Shown in pieces: positions 8,375 through 16,648 of a DNA stretch of 64,000 nt (within the stretch, counting starts at the first letter, position 1; every line of letters starts with the position of its first letter). The stretch covers positions 513,788 to 577,787 of the forward strand of contig NZ_LT575476.1 in assembly GCF_900086655.1 (NCBI RefSeq). Reading direction: 5' to 3'. This stretch comes from Paenibacillus tuaregi (GTDB lineage Bacteria; Bacillota; Bacilli; Paenibacillales; Paenibacillaceae). The notes below the pieces were generated by a model that was given only the letters and a program-made list of their open reading frames with translations, was not told where the DNA came from and ran no database searches. Position numbers and translations under genes: made by a program.

Positions 8375-8573
8375 TATATAAAATGAACTTTAGAATTCAC
8401 CGGTCTCAGCTTCGATCCCGAGTGATGCTGAAGAAGCGGGGCGTCTGCCTTTGTCTCCGAAATGCCCCTACTTGGATATCTAGTTCAAGCATTTCGGAGA
8501 CAACAGGGGCCTTAAAGAACACTCGGCATCGCAGTGCCCCTAAAGGGTAAACTTCATAAGTTCATTTTATATA
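8375..8573 (+). mobile_element. MITE-like hairpin element, copy B
   Basis: A 199-bp copy with ends TATATAAAATGAACTT and AAGTTCATTTTATATA, perfect complements over 16 bp. The internal stem TTGTCTCCGAAATGC and its complement are intact. It starts 31 bp after the yezD stop, in the same orientation as copies A and C. Confidence 0.7.
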
Positions 8574-8620
8574 GCGAGCGATGGGTTCCTGATATGCGCA
8601 GATATGAATAAAGGGAAATG

Positions 8621-8681
8621 AAAAGCCCCGCAAGCTTCGAAGAGCCTGATTAGTATCAGGCCCCGGAGCTGCGGGGCTTTT
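8621..8681. terminator. Strong bidirectional terminator after the yezD region
   Basis: AAAAGCCCCGCA (8621-8632) pairs with TGCGGGGCTTTT (8670-8681). A nested hairpin CCTGAT...ATCAGG lies in the loop. A-rich and T-rich flanks serve both strands. Confidence 0.85.
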
Positions 8682-8701
8682 ATGTGTTCTGACAAGTTAA
8701 C

Positions 8702-8898
8702 TATATAAAATGAGCTTTAGAATTCACCGATCTCAGCGAAGAGGACGAATGGTTCTGAAGAAGCGGAGCGTCCGCCTTTGTTTCCGAAATGCCCCTACTT
8801 GGATATTTATTTCGAGGATTTCGGAGACAAGCGTGGTCGTAAGAACACTCGGCATTGTAGCACCCGGGAAGGTAACCTTCATAAGTTCATTTTATATA
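8702..8898 (+). mobile_element. MITE-like hairpin element, copy C
   Basis: A 197-bp copy. Ends TATATAAAATGAGCTT and AAGTTCATTTTATATA carry one difference in the left arm. The internal stem reads TTGTTTCCGAAATGC and still pairs with GGATTTCGGAGACAA through wobble. It is more diverged in the middle than copies A and B. Confidence 0.65.
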
Positions 8899-8956
8899 AC
8901 AATCCAACAATTAAGCGCCACGCTGCGCAAAGATATTATAACAACTATGGCATGCC

Positions 8957-9907
8957 TCAGTTCCTCCCGGTAGGCTCTTCGCTGGAAGAATCAGCCGTGC
9001 CCGGTTCGGTCAGCCCCTCATCTGCGGCCCCGACTGAGCCGCCCGAAAGATGGGCTTGTACTACATCATCGTCATAATGGCCGGCGAAGGGCCTGGCTTT
9101 GCGGGGCTTCTTGCCGGTGAGGCTGAAGCCGAGCCCGAAGAGCATCAGCTGTACAGCAAGCACGTACAGCGCGGTCTCCAGGCCTGCGAGATGAATCAGC
9201 GCCAGCAGGGCGATGAGGATGGAGAGCAGGCGCAGAAGAGCGCCGCCCGGCTCGGGGCGGCGGCTGCCCAGCAGCACGGGGCCAAGCAGCAGCAGCGAGA
9301 ACAGGATGGAGGCGAAGCGGGCCCAGATGGCCGTGCGCAGCCATCCAGCCTCGCTGCTGCCGTCCGCGGGCGCGCTGCCGAGTGCCTGAAGCAGCCAGGC
9401 GGTCAGCAGGACCGCCGCGGCTGCGAAGGCGAAGGGCAGCATCGCCCGAAGCTGCAGCCACAGCGAGAGGCCCCAGCCGGGCTGCTCGGTGCGGGCCAGC
9501 AGCCTGGCGCGCTCGTCCATTAGCCGGGCGGCTTCGCGATCGAGCGCCCGGTGCAGCAGGAGCAGACGGGCCTCGTCCCCGTCTGCCAGGTAAGCGCTGA
9601 TCTGGGCCTGCAGATCAGCGGTCAGGTAGGGCGCAGCCTTGCAGGCCTGCAGGCGGTCCTGAAGCTGTGCCCGCGCTTCCTCGGACAGGCCGCGTCCGCG
9701 CTGCTCCGCGGCCCGCTGCAGAGGACTGAGCGCGGCGGCGCTGAGCTCCAGGCTGTGCCGGAGCCTTTCCAGCCGGGCTTGTTCCATGCGCCAGGTCCGG
9801 TGGCGGAACGCGGAATAGAGTGCTATGTAAATAACGACGGTCAAGGCGGACAGATAAGGCCCTGTGGGGTGCCCGGTCACCCATGACCAGACTTGCGTAA
9901 GAGACAC
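8957..9907 (-). CDS. Predicted membrane protein of unknown function
   Basis: 316 residues that I do not recognise. One membrane segment lies near residues 17-35. A basic, helical, probably cytoplasmic stretch rich in Arg/Leu/Ala follows (about 40-150), with possible coiled-coil character. About four closely spaced membrane segments follow (about 155-265), then an acidic Ser/Glu-rich tail. The gene is clearly richer in GC than its neighbours. It starts at GTG 9907 with AAGGAG 9 bases upstream. It is transcribed alone, away from the DUF421 gene, with repeat copy C beyond its 3' end. Confidence 0.75.
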   Translation of the reverse strand: MSLTQVWSWVTGHPTGPYLSALTVVIYIALYSAFRHRTWRMEQARLERLRHSLELSAAALSPLQRAAEQRGRGLSEEARAQLQDRLQACKAAPYLTADLQAQISAYLADGDEARLLLLHRALDREAARLMDERARLLARTEQPGWGLSLWLQLRAMLPFAFAAAAVLLTAWLLQALGSAPADGSSEAGWLRTAIWARFASILFSLLLLGPVLLGSRRPEPGGALLRLLSILIALLALIHLAGLETALYVLAVQLMLFGLGFSLTGKKPRKARPFAGHYDDDVVQAHLSGGSVGAADEGLTEPGTADSSSEEPTGRN

Positions 9908-10013
9908 CAGAGGATCACTCCTTCAACCGGTATAGGGGACATGTTGCCATCGTCCCTCCCATACCCTATTTCTCTACCTCCACTATTGCACAAGACCGGC
10001 ACATAATACAAGC

Positions 10014-10037
10014 GGTTCCGCATGTCTCCGTGGGTAT
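10014..10037 (+). promoter_or_regulatory. Possible sigma-B-type promoter before the DUF421 gene
   Basis: A perfect GGGTAT (10032-10037) lies 12 bp after GGTTCC (10014-10019), a poor match to GTTTAA. Support comes mainly from the -10. Confidence 0.3.
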
Positions 10038-10105
10038 ATATATAGCAAGTACCTTGGGCAAAAAGTACACCCGGCATTCAAATAGGCTATAATGGAGGAG
10101 ATCTT

Positions 10106-10816
10106 GTGGGTATTGAGCATATTACTTTGAAGCTTGTGATCGGTTTTATCGGACTTTGGGCCATGACACGGATTCTGGGCAAGAAAGAGATTTCCCAGCT
10201 AACCCCGTTTGATTTTGTTTCTTCGCTTATGCTGAGCGAGCTTGTAGGTAATACCGTTTACCAAGAGGATGTGAAATTCTCTTACCTGCTGTATGCGCTG
10301 GCACTGTGGGCCGTGCTTTCCTTTGCCTTTGAAAAAATCACCCAGATCTTCAAGCGGGGCCGCGGGTTTCTGGATGGCAAAGCCTCCATATTGATCCGCC
10401 ACGGCGAGGTTGATTTGAAGGAGCTGCGCAAGAACAAGCTGGATTTCGACCAGCTGCGAATGCTGCTGCGCCAGCAGAATGTCTTTTTCATGCGTGAAGT
10501 GGCTTATGCTATCTTTGAAGCCAACGGTACGCTTAGTGTAATGAAGAAGTCCGACTATGAGCAGGTGACTCGCCAGGATTTGAAGCTGCCCGAGCAGGAT
10601 GCCTTCTTCTCTTATTGTCTGATCGAGGACGGGGAAGTGGATAAGGAAGGGCTGAAGCTGTTGAAGAAGGACGAAGACTGGCTGCGGGCTGAGCTTCAGC
10701 AATGCGGTTATAACAATTTTGACGAGATTGCTTATGCCGAATGGACCCCGGATGAAGGTCTGTATGTGCTCGAGCACCGGTCCAAATCATTTAAGCTTCC
10801 GAATGAAGTTAGTTAA
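10106..10816 (+). CDS. DUF421 / YetF-family membrane protein
   Basis: 236 residues. Three N-terminal hydrophobic segments (about residues 7-80) carry the motif GKKEISQLTPFDFVSSLMLSE, typical of YetF/YrbG/YkjA-type proteins. The soluble C-terminal DUF421 region contains GKASILIRHGEVDLKELRKN and QLRMLLRQQNVFFMREVAYAIFE, split here for length. The biochemical role is unknown; relatives are often sporulation- or stress-linked. The start is GTG 10106 with GGAGGAG at 10094-10100. A GNAT gene follows 21 bp downstream and is probably co-transcribed. Confidence 0.88.
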   Translation: MGIEHITLKLVIGFIGLWAMTRILGKKEISQLTPFDFVSSLMLSELVGNTVYQEDVKFSYLLYALALWAVLSFAFEKITQIFKRGRGFLDGKASILIRHGEVDLKELRKNKLDFDQLRMLLRQQNVFFMREVAYAIFEANGTLSVMKKSDYEQVTRQDLKLPEQDAFFSYCLIEDGEVDKEGLKLLKKDEDWLRAELQQCGYNNFDEIAYAEWTPDEGLYVLEHRSKSFKLPNEVS

Positions 10817-10837
10817 TGGGAAAGGAGTGAACCGGCA

Positions 10838-11269
10838 TTGAACATGAACTTGAGCTTATCAGAGCTGGAGGTTCGCGAACAGCCGCCCGGGGTGGAAGAG
10901 TATCTCGCACTCCGGGTTAGCTGCGGGTTGAGTCCGCGGAGTGAGGAGGGGGCCGCCATCGGCCTTGCGAACTCTTATTTTGCGGTCACGGTCTATGCGG
11001 AGGGCGAGCTGATCGGGATGGGAAGAATCATCGGTGACGGAGGCTGTCATATGCAGATTGTAGACGTTGCGGTGAGACCTGACTACCAGGGTAAGGGCAT
11101 TGGTAAAATGATCTTTGCACGCCTGGTGGACCACCTGAATCAGTCAGCTCCAGACAAAACGTATGTGAGTCTGATCGCCGATGTCCCGGCCGATCAGCTT
11201 TACCGGCAGTTTGGCTTCGCTTATACCCAGCCGGAAGGCCAAGGCATGTACCTCAGGATCCGGCCCTAG
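10838..11269 (+). CDS. GNAT-family N-acetyltransferase
   Basis: 143 residues forming one GNAT fold. The acetyl-CoA-binding motif is VRPDYQGKGIGKMIFARLV (about residues 78-96), preceded by the conserved strand MQIVDVAV. The C-terminal YRQFGFAYTQPEGQGMYLRI matches small GNATs of the YitH/PhnO type. The substrate is unknown. The start is TTG 10838, 11 bases after AAGGAG; an ATG 6 bases later is less well spaced. It follows the DUF421 gene closely. Confidence 0.88.
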   Translation: MNMNLSLSELEVREQPPGVEEYLALRVSCGLSPRSEEGAAIGLANSYFAVTVYAEGELIGMGRIIGDGGCHMQIVDVAVRPDYQGKGIGKMIFARLVDHLNQSAPDKTYVSLIADVPADQLYRQFGFAYTQPEGQGMYLRIRP

Positions 11270-11326
11270 CTTGCCCAGTTTAAAGGCTTGGACCGCAATG
11301 CTATTACATACAAAGGAGCTGCGGAA

Positions 11327-12160
11327 TTGACAAGTACAGTAATCGAGATCTTTTTTATTGCTATTCTGGCGGGAGTCGTAGGCTCCATTCTGGGACTTGG
11401 CGGCGGAATCGTGGTCACTCCGGCCTTGACCCTGCTGTTCGGCGTGGACATTAACCATGCGATTGGAGCCAGTATTATTTCTGTTATCGCCACCTCCAGC
11501 GGTTCGGCGGTTGCTTATATCCGGGACCGTATCACCAACCTGAGAGTGGGGATGTTTCTTGAAATCGCTACTACGGTAGGGGCGATTACCGGGGCGTTCC
11601 TTGGAGCTATCGTCGCTCCCAAATTTCTTTACGTCATCTTTGCTGTTCTTCTGCTCTATTCGGCTTATGCCATGATTAAGAAGGGCAAGCAGGAGGTTCC
11701 CCAGAATGTCCCTCTGCATCCGGTAGCCAGGAAGCTGGGGCTTCAAGGGGAATACTACGACAAAGCTATGGGTACAACTGTGGCTTATAACGTGGATAAG
11801 GTGCCGCAGGGCTTCAGCGTCATGTACGGTGCAGGGGTCATCTCAGGGCTTCTGGGAATCGGCAGCGGCAGTTTTAAAGTTATGGCGATGGATGTCTTTA
11901 TGAAAATGCCTCTGAAAGTATCCACCGCAACCAGCAACTTTATGATGGGGGTTACGGCAGCGGCAAGTGCGGGAATCTACCTGCTGCGAGGCGATATTAA
12001 TCCTGTAATCTCTGCGCCGGTGGCTCTTGGCGTCCTGATTGGAGCTACCATCGGTTCAAGGCTGATGCAGCGGATGAAGAGCAAGACGATCCGCAAGCTG
12101 TTTATCCCGGTTATGATCTATGTGGCCGGGCAAATGTTATATCAAGGCTGGAGGGGTTAA
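11327..12160 (+). CDS. TauE/SafE-family sulfite/organosulfur exporter
   Basis: About 277 residues with eight or so membrane helices in two halves. Each half begins with a glycine-rich signature: GVVGSILGLGGGIVVTPAL and GVISGLLGIGSGSFKVMAMD. This is the TauE/SafE (DUF81) permease pattern, linked to export of sulfite, sulfoacetate or related anions. The TTG at 11327 is 8 bases after AAAGGAG; a longer frame from TTG 11288 lacks a ribosome-binding site. It is coupled to a DUF1634 gene 1 bp downstream. Its sulfur link fits the nearby sulfate operon, but that is inference. Confidence 0.88.
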   Translation: MTSTVIEIFFIAILAGVVGSILGLGGGIVVTPALTLLFGVDINHAIGASIISVIATSSGSAVAYIRDRITNLRVGMFLEIATTVGAITGAFLGAIVAPKFLYVIFAVLLLYSAYAMIKKGKQEVPQNVPLHPVARKLGLQGEYYDKAMGTTVAYNVDKVPQGFSVMYGAGVISGLLGIGSGSFKVMAMDVFMKMPLKVSTATSNFMMGVTAAASAGIYLLRGDINPVISAPVALGVLIGATIGSRLMQRMKSKTIRKLFIPVMIYVAGQMLYQGWRG

Positions 12161-12161
12161 C

Positions 12162-12548
12162 ATGACGGTTGAGCATCCACATCACGAAGAGACGCCCAGC
12201 CGGATTGCCGATGTAGAGCTGGCGATAAGCAAAATCTTGAGAATCGGCGTGGTTGTGGCCGCGGCGGTTATCATTATCGGGCTGGTGAAGCTGCTGGTCA
12301 CTGGGGTCAGCGGATACCCGGATGATACTTATCCGCTCGGCTTCGCCGCAATCTGGGAGGGGCTGCTTGAGCTTAAGTCGGTGGCGATTATAGAGACAGG
12401 ACTGCTGCTTCTGATTATGACACCGGTTCTGCGGGTATTCGTCTCTTTGTTTGTCTTTTGGCAGGAGAAGGATTACCGGTTCGTGGCGATTACAGCCACC
12501 GTATTTATTATTCTTATTCTCAGCTTTATGCTGGGGAAGGCGGGCTAG
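12162..12548 (+). CDS. DUF1634 membrane protein, partner of the TauE/SafE permease
   Basis: About 128 residues with three hydrophobic helices: near the segment RIGVVVAAAVIIIGLVKLL, the IIETGLLLLIMTPVLRVFVS stretch, and a C-terminal VFIILILSFMLG. This matches DUF1634 proteins, which are almost always encoded next to TauE/SafE exporters. They are presumed subunits or regulators of the exporter, unproven. The ATG at 12162 begins 1 bp after the upstream stop and overlaps no alternative; GGAGGGG precedes it. Confidence 0.85.
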   Translation: MTVEHPHHEETPSRIADVELAISKILRIGVVVAAAVIIIGLVKLLVTGVSGYPDDTYPLGFAAIWEGLLELKSVAIIETGLLLLIMTPVLRVFVSLFVFWQEKDYRFVAITATVFIILILSFMLGKAG

Positions 12549-12645
12549 ATTTAGACCTCACACCGTATGCGAAAAGCAACGCCCATGGTGTTGCGCTGTA
12601 TGACGGACGACAGAGATCCAAGCTGTAGGAAAGTAAGTAAACGAC

Positions 12646-12842
12646 TATATAAAATGAACTTTAGAATGTACCGATCTCAGCGGAGAGATGAGTGATTCTA
12701 AAGAAGCGGAGCGTCCGCCTTTGTCACCAAAATGCCCAACTGGATAGCTAGTTCATGGATTTCGGGGACAACAGGGGTCTCGTTAGAACACTCGGCATCA
12801 CAGCGCCCTAAAACGGTAACCTTCATAAGTTCATTTTATATA
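12646..12842 (+). mobile_element. MITE-like hairpin element, copy D
   Basis: A 197-bp copy with perfect 16-bp ends TATATAAAATGAACTT and AAGTTCATTTTATATA. The internal stem is partly decayed (TTGTCACCAAAATGC against GGATTTCGGGGACAA), so this copy is probably older. It lies about 100 bp after the DUF1634 gene; the rest of 12549-13103 holds one candidate terminator and no gene. Confidence 0.65.
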
Positions 12843-12936
12843 GATGCACTGTGACAGCTGTGAACCTGGGAGGCAACTGGCACAAGCGGAGAATGGCTCG
12901 AAGTCTAATATTAATCATGTAAATGATTAAGAACAT

Positions 12937-12972
12937 GATCCTTCTTCAAGTGGAGAGGGATCTTCTTATTTT
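12937..12972 (+). terminator. Candidate terminator upstream of the NAD(P)-binding oxidoreductase gene
   Basis: GATCC.TCT pairs with AGA.GGATC across 12937-12962, followed by TTCTTATTTT. Confidence 0.45.
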
Positions 12973-13103
12973 GGGGAAAATAAATGGAATGCGTTTTGGA
13001 TTCACTCTGGGGGATAATTATAATAGAAGGACTCTGCGCATGGGTCTGGCCGTGAATAGTGCAGAAATTCACCTGTAAGAATATAGAGAAGGAGAGATTA
13101 CAT

Positions 13104-13748
13104 ATGCTTAAGATCGCTTTGTTTGGAGCTACGGGAACGATTGGCAAAAGCATTCTGGAGGAGGCGCTCCGCAGAGGTTATGAGGTAACCGCGGTGCTGA
13201 GGGATATATCTAAGCTGGAGAAGCTGTCCAAGCAGCATGAGAAGCTGCAGCTCAAGACCGGGGATATTCTGGTTCCCGATTCTGTGACGGAAGCGGCGGC
13301 GGGCAAGGATGTGGTAATCAGCGCGTTCGGTCCTAAATTCGGGGAGGAAGATGAACTGTCCGAAGTCGCGCGGACCCTGGTTGAAGGAGTAAGACGCGGG
13401 GGCGCCGGGCGGCTGATTGTTGTGGGCGGGGCAGGAAGCCTTGAGGTGGAGCCAGGAGTCATGCTCATGGATACGCCCGCTTTCCCGGAGGAATGGCGTC
13501 CAATTGCCAGAGCTCACGCTGAAGCCTATGAAATCTACCGGAATTCAGATATTGACTGGACTTATTTCAGTCCGGCGGCAGTTATTGAACCCGGTGAACG
13601 CACAGGCAACTTCCGGATTGGAACGAATCAGCTCGTTACCGATGAGCTGGATAACAGCCGTATCTCGGTAGAGGATTACGCGGTTGCCTTGCTGGATGAG
13701 GCGGATGAGGGACATTTCATAAGAAGCCGGTTCACCGTAGGATATTGA
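13104..13748 (+). CDS. NAD(P)H-binding SDR-like oxidoreductase (NmrA/YwnB type)
   Basis: 214 residues with an N-terminal Rossmann fold. The dinucleotide motif is FGATGTIG at residues 6-13, and RLIVVGGAGSLEV follows at the centre of the sheet. The architecture matches small atypical SDRs such as YwnB and BVR-B-like proteins, without the YxxxK pair of classical SDRs. The substrate is unknown. The ATG at 13104 follows GAAGGAGAG; an upstream in-frame ATG at 13059 has no such signal. A strong terminator closes the unit, so it is monocistronic. Confidence 0.87.
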   Translation: MLKIALFGATGTIGKSILEEALRRGYEVTAVLRDISKLEKLSKQHEKLQLKTGDILVPDSVTEAAAGKDVVISAFGPKFGEEDELSEVARTLVEGVRRGGAGRLIVVGGAGSLEVEPGVMLMDTPAFPEEWRPIARAHAEAYEIYRNSDIDWTYFSPAAVIEPGERTGNFRIGTNQLVTDELDNSRISVEDYAVALLDEADEGHFIRSRFTVGY

Positions 13749-13797
13749 ATCTGAGGTAGGCTGCTGCCGATAACAGTGGAATTTAAAATATAGAAAC

Positions 13798-13832
13798 GGG
13801 CCCCGGGACTAGCTCCCGGGCCTTTTTAGTTT
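13798..13832 (+). terminator. Intrinsic terminator after the NAD(P)-binding oxidoreductase gene
   Basis: GGGCCCCGGGA, loop CTAG, then CTCCCGGGCC and TTTTTAGTTT. Confidence 0.9.
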
Positions 13833-13990
13833 GCCATATCGGCAGCCGGAGGCGCTCATATTTCACTTGGAAAGGGTATGGTACACTCAAAGAGACAAGA
13901 ACTACAGGCGGCTTGCAATTTTGTGCAAGAACTGCACGGCTTGGATGAACCGCTTCCGTTATATTGAGAGTGAAAGGGGTCTTACGGCAG

Positions 13991-14860
13991 ATGAGCTGGA
14001 TTTCGAGAATGAACGAGGCTATTGATTATATTGAGTGTCATTTGATGGACGAGGTGGACTACGCGGAAGCGGCCAGGGTGGCCTGCTGTTCCGTGTATCA
14101 TTTTCAGAGAATGTTCTCTTTCATTGCGGAGGTCCCGCTCGGAGAATATGTCCGTCGCCGTCGCCTGACTCTGGCGGCATTTGAACTCCAGCATCAGGAT
14201 ATCAAGATCGTCGATCTCGCTTTGAAGTATGGGTATGATTCCCCGGAAGCTTTCACGCGCGCGTTTAGCAGCCTTCACGGGGTTACACCTACAGCGGCGA
14301 GAAAGGTGGGGACAACGCTGAAGGCTTATCCCAAGATTGCCTTTCACATTTCGATAAAAGGGGCTGTGGAAATGAATTACCGGATGGTTGAACTTAAACC
14401 GTTTCGTATTGTTGGGATTTCTGAGCGGGTAAATACGGAGAATGCATTTAGTATCATTCCTCAAATATGGGACAATGCCCGGAGCCAAGGAGTGTTCGAA
14501 GAACTGTGGAACATCCGTCAAGAGGGTCATGAGGTCGGAGGCATTCTTGGCATATGCGCGAACGGGGAATTCGGGGAGAATGAAGAATTTGATTATATTC
14601 TGGCAATTACGTCTGAACATGAGCCAAGGGAAGGCATGGTCAAGTTCGAGTATCCTGCAAGCACCTGGGCGGTGTTCGATGCGCCGGGTCATCCGGGAGG
14701 GATTCAGGAAATATGGAAACGCCTATATACGGAATGGGTGCCTTCCTCCAGCTACGATCTGGCCTACTTGCCAGCTATTGAGAACTACCTGCCGCCTGAG
14801 GAAGGACGTAATGAGCTTTGGGTTCCGGTGGTGGCTAAGAAGGAAGCAACGAGGGACTAA
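13991..14860 (+). CDS. AraC-family regulator with GyrI-like effector domain
   Basis: 289 residues. The N-terminal ~110 carry two helix-turn-helix motifs: YAEAARVACCSVYHFQRMF and the second block VDLALKYGYDSPEAFTRAFS with the GVTPTAARK ending. The rest (about 125-289) resembles the Rob/SoxS-like GyrI small-molecule-binding domain: MVELKPFRIVGISER at its start, and YPASTWAVFDAPG later. These proteins sense hydrophobic or cationic compounds and often control efflux. The ATG at 13991 has GAAAGGGG 10 bases upstream; TTG 13964 is less likely. No obvious target gene is adjacent. Confidence 0.9.
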   Translation: MSWISRMNEAIDYIECHLMDEVDYAEAARVACCSVYHFQRMFSFIAEVPLGEYVRRRRLTLAAFELQHQDIKIVDLALKYGYDSPEAFTRAFSSLHGVTPTAARKVGTTLKAYPKIAFHISIKGAVEMNYRMVELKPFRIVGISERVNTENAFSIIPQIWDNARSQGVFEELWNIRQEGHEVGGILGICANGEFGENEEFDYILAITSEHEPREGMVKFEYPASTWAVFDAPGHPGGIQEIWKRLYTEWVPSSSYDLAYLPAIENYLPPEEGRNELWVPVVAKKEATRD

Positions 14861-15258
14861 CGAAAATTCAGCCTGGCAGTCAATCGGTTATTCCATCAAA
14901 TAAAATGGCCGAACTGCTCAACTCAGTTAAAAGAGGAGGGCTTACGATCAAAGCTTCTAAGGAAACGATTCTACAGAGCAAATCAGATGGCCAGCTCCTC
15001 AAACCCAACAAACCAACCGGGCAACCAGCCTGGTAAACCACCAGCTAATAAACCAATGAGCAGACAAACCGGTTGTACCAGAAGCATTGGGATCATAAGC
15101 CAATAAGCCAATAAACTTTCTACCAATAAACCGATCGTATTAAAAACACCGAGATAAAAGGCTAATCCGTGCTACAAATCAGCTATAGCAAATTGTTCCC
15201 CTGTCACTGGGCAGCCAGAATGATAGAATCAAATCAAACGAAGATGGGGGACTACAAG
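14861..15258 (+). other. Gene-free, A/C-rich stretch with short degenerate repeats
   Basis: From about 14990 to 15150 the plus strand is rich in A and C and repeats variants of AATAAACCA and CCAATAA. Short frames through it read as Asn/Lys/Pro/Gln-rich peptides (e.g. SNPTNQPGNQPGKPPANKP from ATG 14987). An AGGAGG at 14934-14939 has no normal start codon at the right distance. It may be a decayed gene end or low-complexity spacer. Confidence 0.4.
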
Positions 15259-16176
15259 ATGAGCTGGGAAATTCGCGGGTTTCAAGCTGAAGATATGGGA
15301 ATGTTGGGTCAACTTTATCACACGGTGACCACACATAGTGATGTTGTCTTTTGGTGGGTTGGGGAGGAGTCTAACTGGGATAATGTGATCTGTGCCATAG
15401 AAGATGGTATCATGATTGCCAAGGGACAGGTGGGAATTATTAGTGTGGTTCCTTCGGACTTTGGCGGTGAGAGCAACCACAGCATCTATGTTAATATCAA
15501 AACGCTGCCGGACAGGCAGGAGGATTACGTCCTTCTGGATGCAATCTATACAAAATTGTATCAACGTGCCCTTGAGCTAAAAAGCACCCTGCCGCCGGAA
15601 CATGGGACACATATCTGTGTGGGCAATTATGATGCGGAGACGGCCAATCTGAAGTTTTTTGAGGAGTACAAGGGCTTCGAACCTTTAACCCGGTTGTACT
15701 TGATGGGCTGCAACCTTCAGGAGCCTTCTGCTTCTGCCCCGGCTGATCTTGCGGAGGGTTTCGCCTTCTTCTCTTTATCGAAGCTGGAGAATGGTGAGGA
15801 AGAAGAGTATCTGCGTGTAGAAAGCGAAATATGGCCGGATGCCCCTCTCCGGGCGGAGAGACTCGTGGAAGTGATGAAGTATCCGCTTTGGACCATGCTG
15901 AACGTGCGCCAGCAGGGCGAGCTGGCAGGCAGTGTGATGGTTTGGCAGGACGGGGACAATGGGCGGATAGAGGACGTATTCGTCCGTGAGCCATGGAGAC
16001 ATCAGGGAGTCGCCAGATTTCTGCTGAACCAGGCGGTTCAATATTTAAGGGAACACGGACATGGTTACGCTGAGCTGGATGTCTTAACAATGAATGAGCC
16101 AGCCTTGTCCCTGTATGAGTCTGTTGGATTCCGGGTTGTGAAGGAAGAAATCCGGTTGTATCGGGACCTGCTCTAA
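15259..16176 (+). CDS. Two-domain GNAT-family acetyltransferase
   Basis: About 305 residues. The C-terminal half is a clear GNAT domain: RIEDVFVREPWRHQGVARFL (about residues 233-252) for acetyl-CoA binding, then ALSLYESVGFRVVKEE. The N-terminal half (about 1-150) has a similar fold pattern with a weaker motif, as in duplicated GNATs. The substrate is unknown. ATG 15259 is preceded by GGGGG about 9 bases upstream; other in-frame ATGs lie at 15220 and 15244. A terminator lies at 16303. Confidence 0.82.
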   Translation: MSWEIRGFQAEDMGMLGQLYHTVTTHSDVVFWWVGEESNWDNVICAIEDGIMIAKGQVGIISVVPSDFGGESNHSIYVNIKTLPDRQEDYVLLDAIYTKLYQRALELKSTLPPEHGTHICVGNYDAETANLKFFEEYKGFEPLTRLYLMGCNLQEPSASAPADLAEGFAFFSLSKLENGEEEEYLRVESEIWPDAPLRAERLVEVMKYPLWTMLNVRQQGELAGSVMVWQDGDNGRIEDVFVREPWRHQGVARFLLNQAVQYLREHGHGYAELDVLTMNEPALSLYESVGFRVVKEEIRLYRDLL

Positions 16177-16302
16177 TGGCTTGCCTGTCAGTGAAGTTAC
16201 AATTAAAATGTGAGAACCTTTATACAATGAAATGACTCCTCAGCATCTAAAGACTAATCTTAGTAGGCACTAGGTGATTTGGAAATAAATTTATAAGATC
16301 AG

Positions 16303-16341
16303 AAAGGCCGATGTTCTCTCGAATAGAGAATCGGTCTTTTT
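16303..16341 (+). terminator. Intrinsic terminator after the two-domain GNAT gene
   Basis: AGGCCGAT-TTCTCT pairs with AGAGAA-TCGGTCT, followed by TTTTTACATTT. The rest of 16177-16648 shows no gene. Confidence 0.75.
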
Positions 16342-16648
16342 ACATTTATGAAGCTTGAAAATTGATTACAGCCGTAGATTAGAAAAGTTTATTATAAACA
16401 CGAAAGAATATAAAAAGTTTGGTTAATGGCATGTTTAGGGATGCCTGCTAGATAATAAGGGTGACAGGCATCATTTGCCTGCTGCCCCATTTTGCCATGT
16501 TATATTCTGTCTTAGACGAATCAAACCCAAAGTTAAATGATGGTGAATTAGCGGGCTTGGTTCTGACGGGTGGGAAGGTTAATATACAAGTAGTGAAGAT
16601 TATAGACGCTGTGAATCAGCTGTGTTCGAGCGAGAGGGGGAAGAAATT

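Noticed and set aside
8710..9077. Two overlapping frames of 87 and 99 codons on the plus strand
   Set aside because: They are mostly translated repeat copy C plus the antisense of the membrane protein gene.
10065..10093. A vegetative promoter with TATAAT at 10088 before the DUF421 gene
   Set aside because: That TATAAT sits directly against the ribosome-binding site with no -35, leaving almost no leader.
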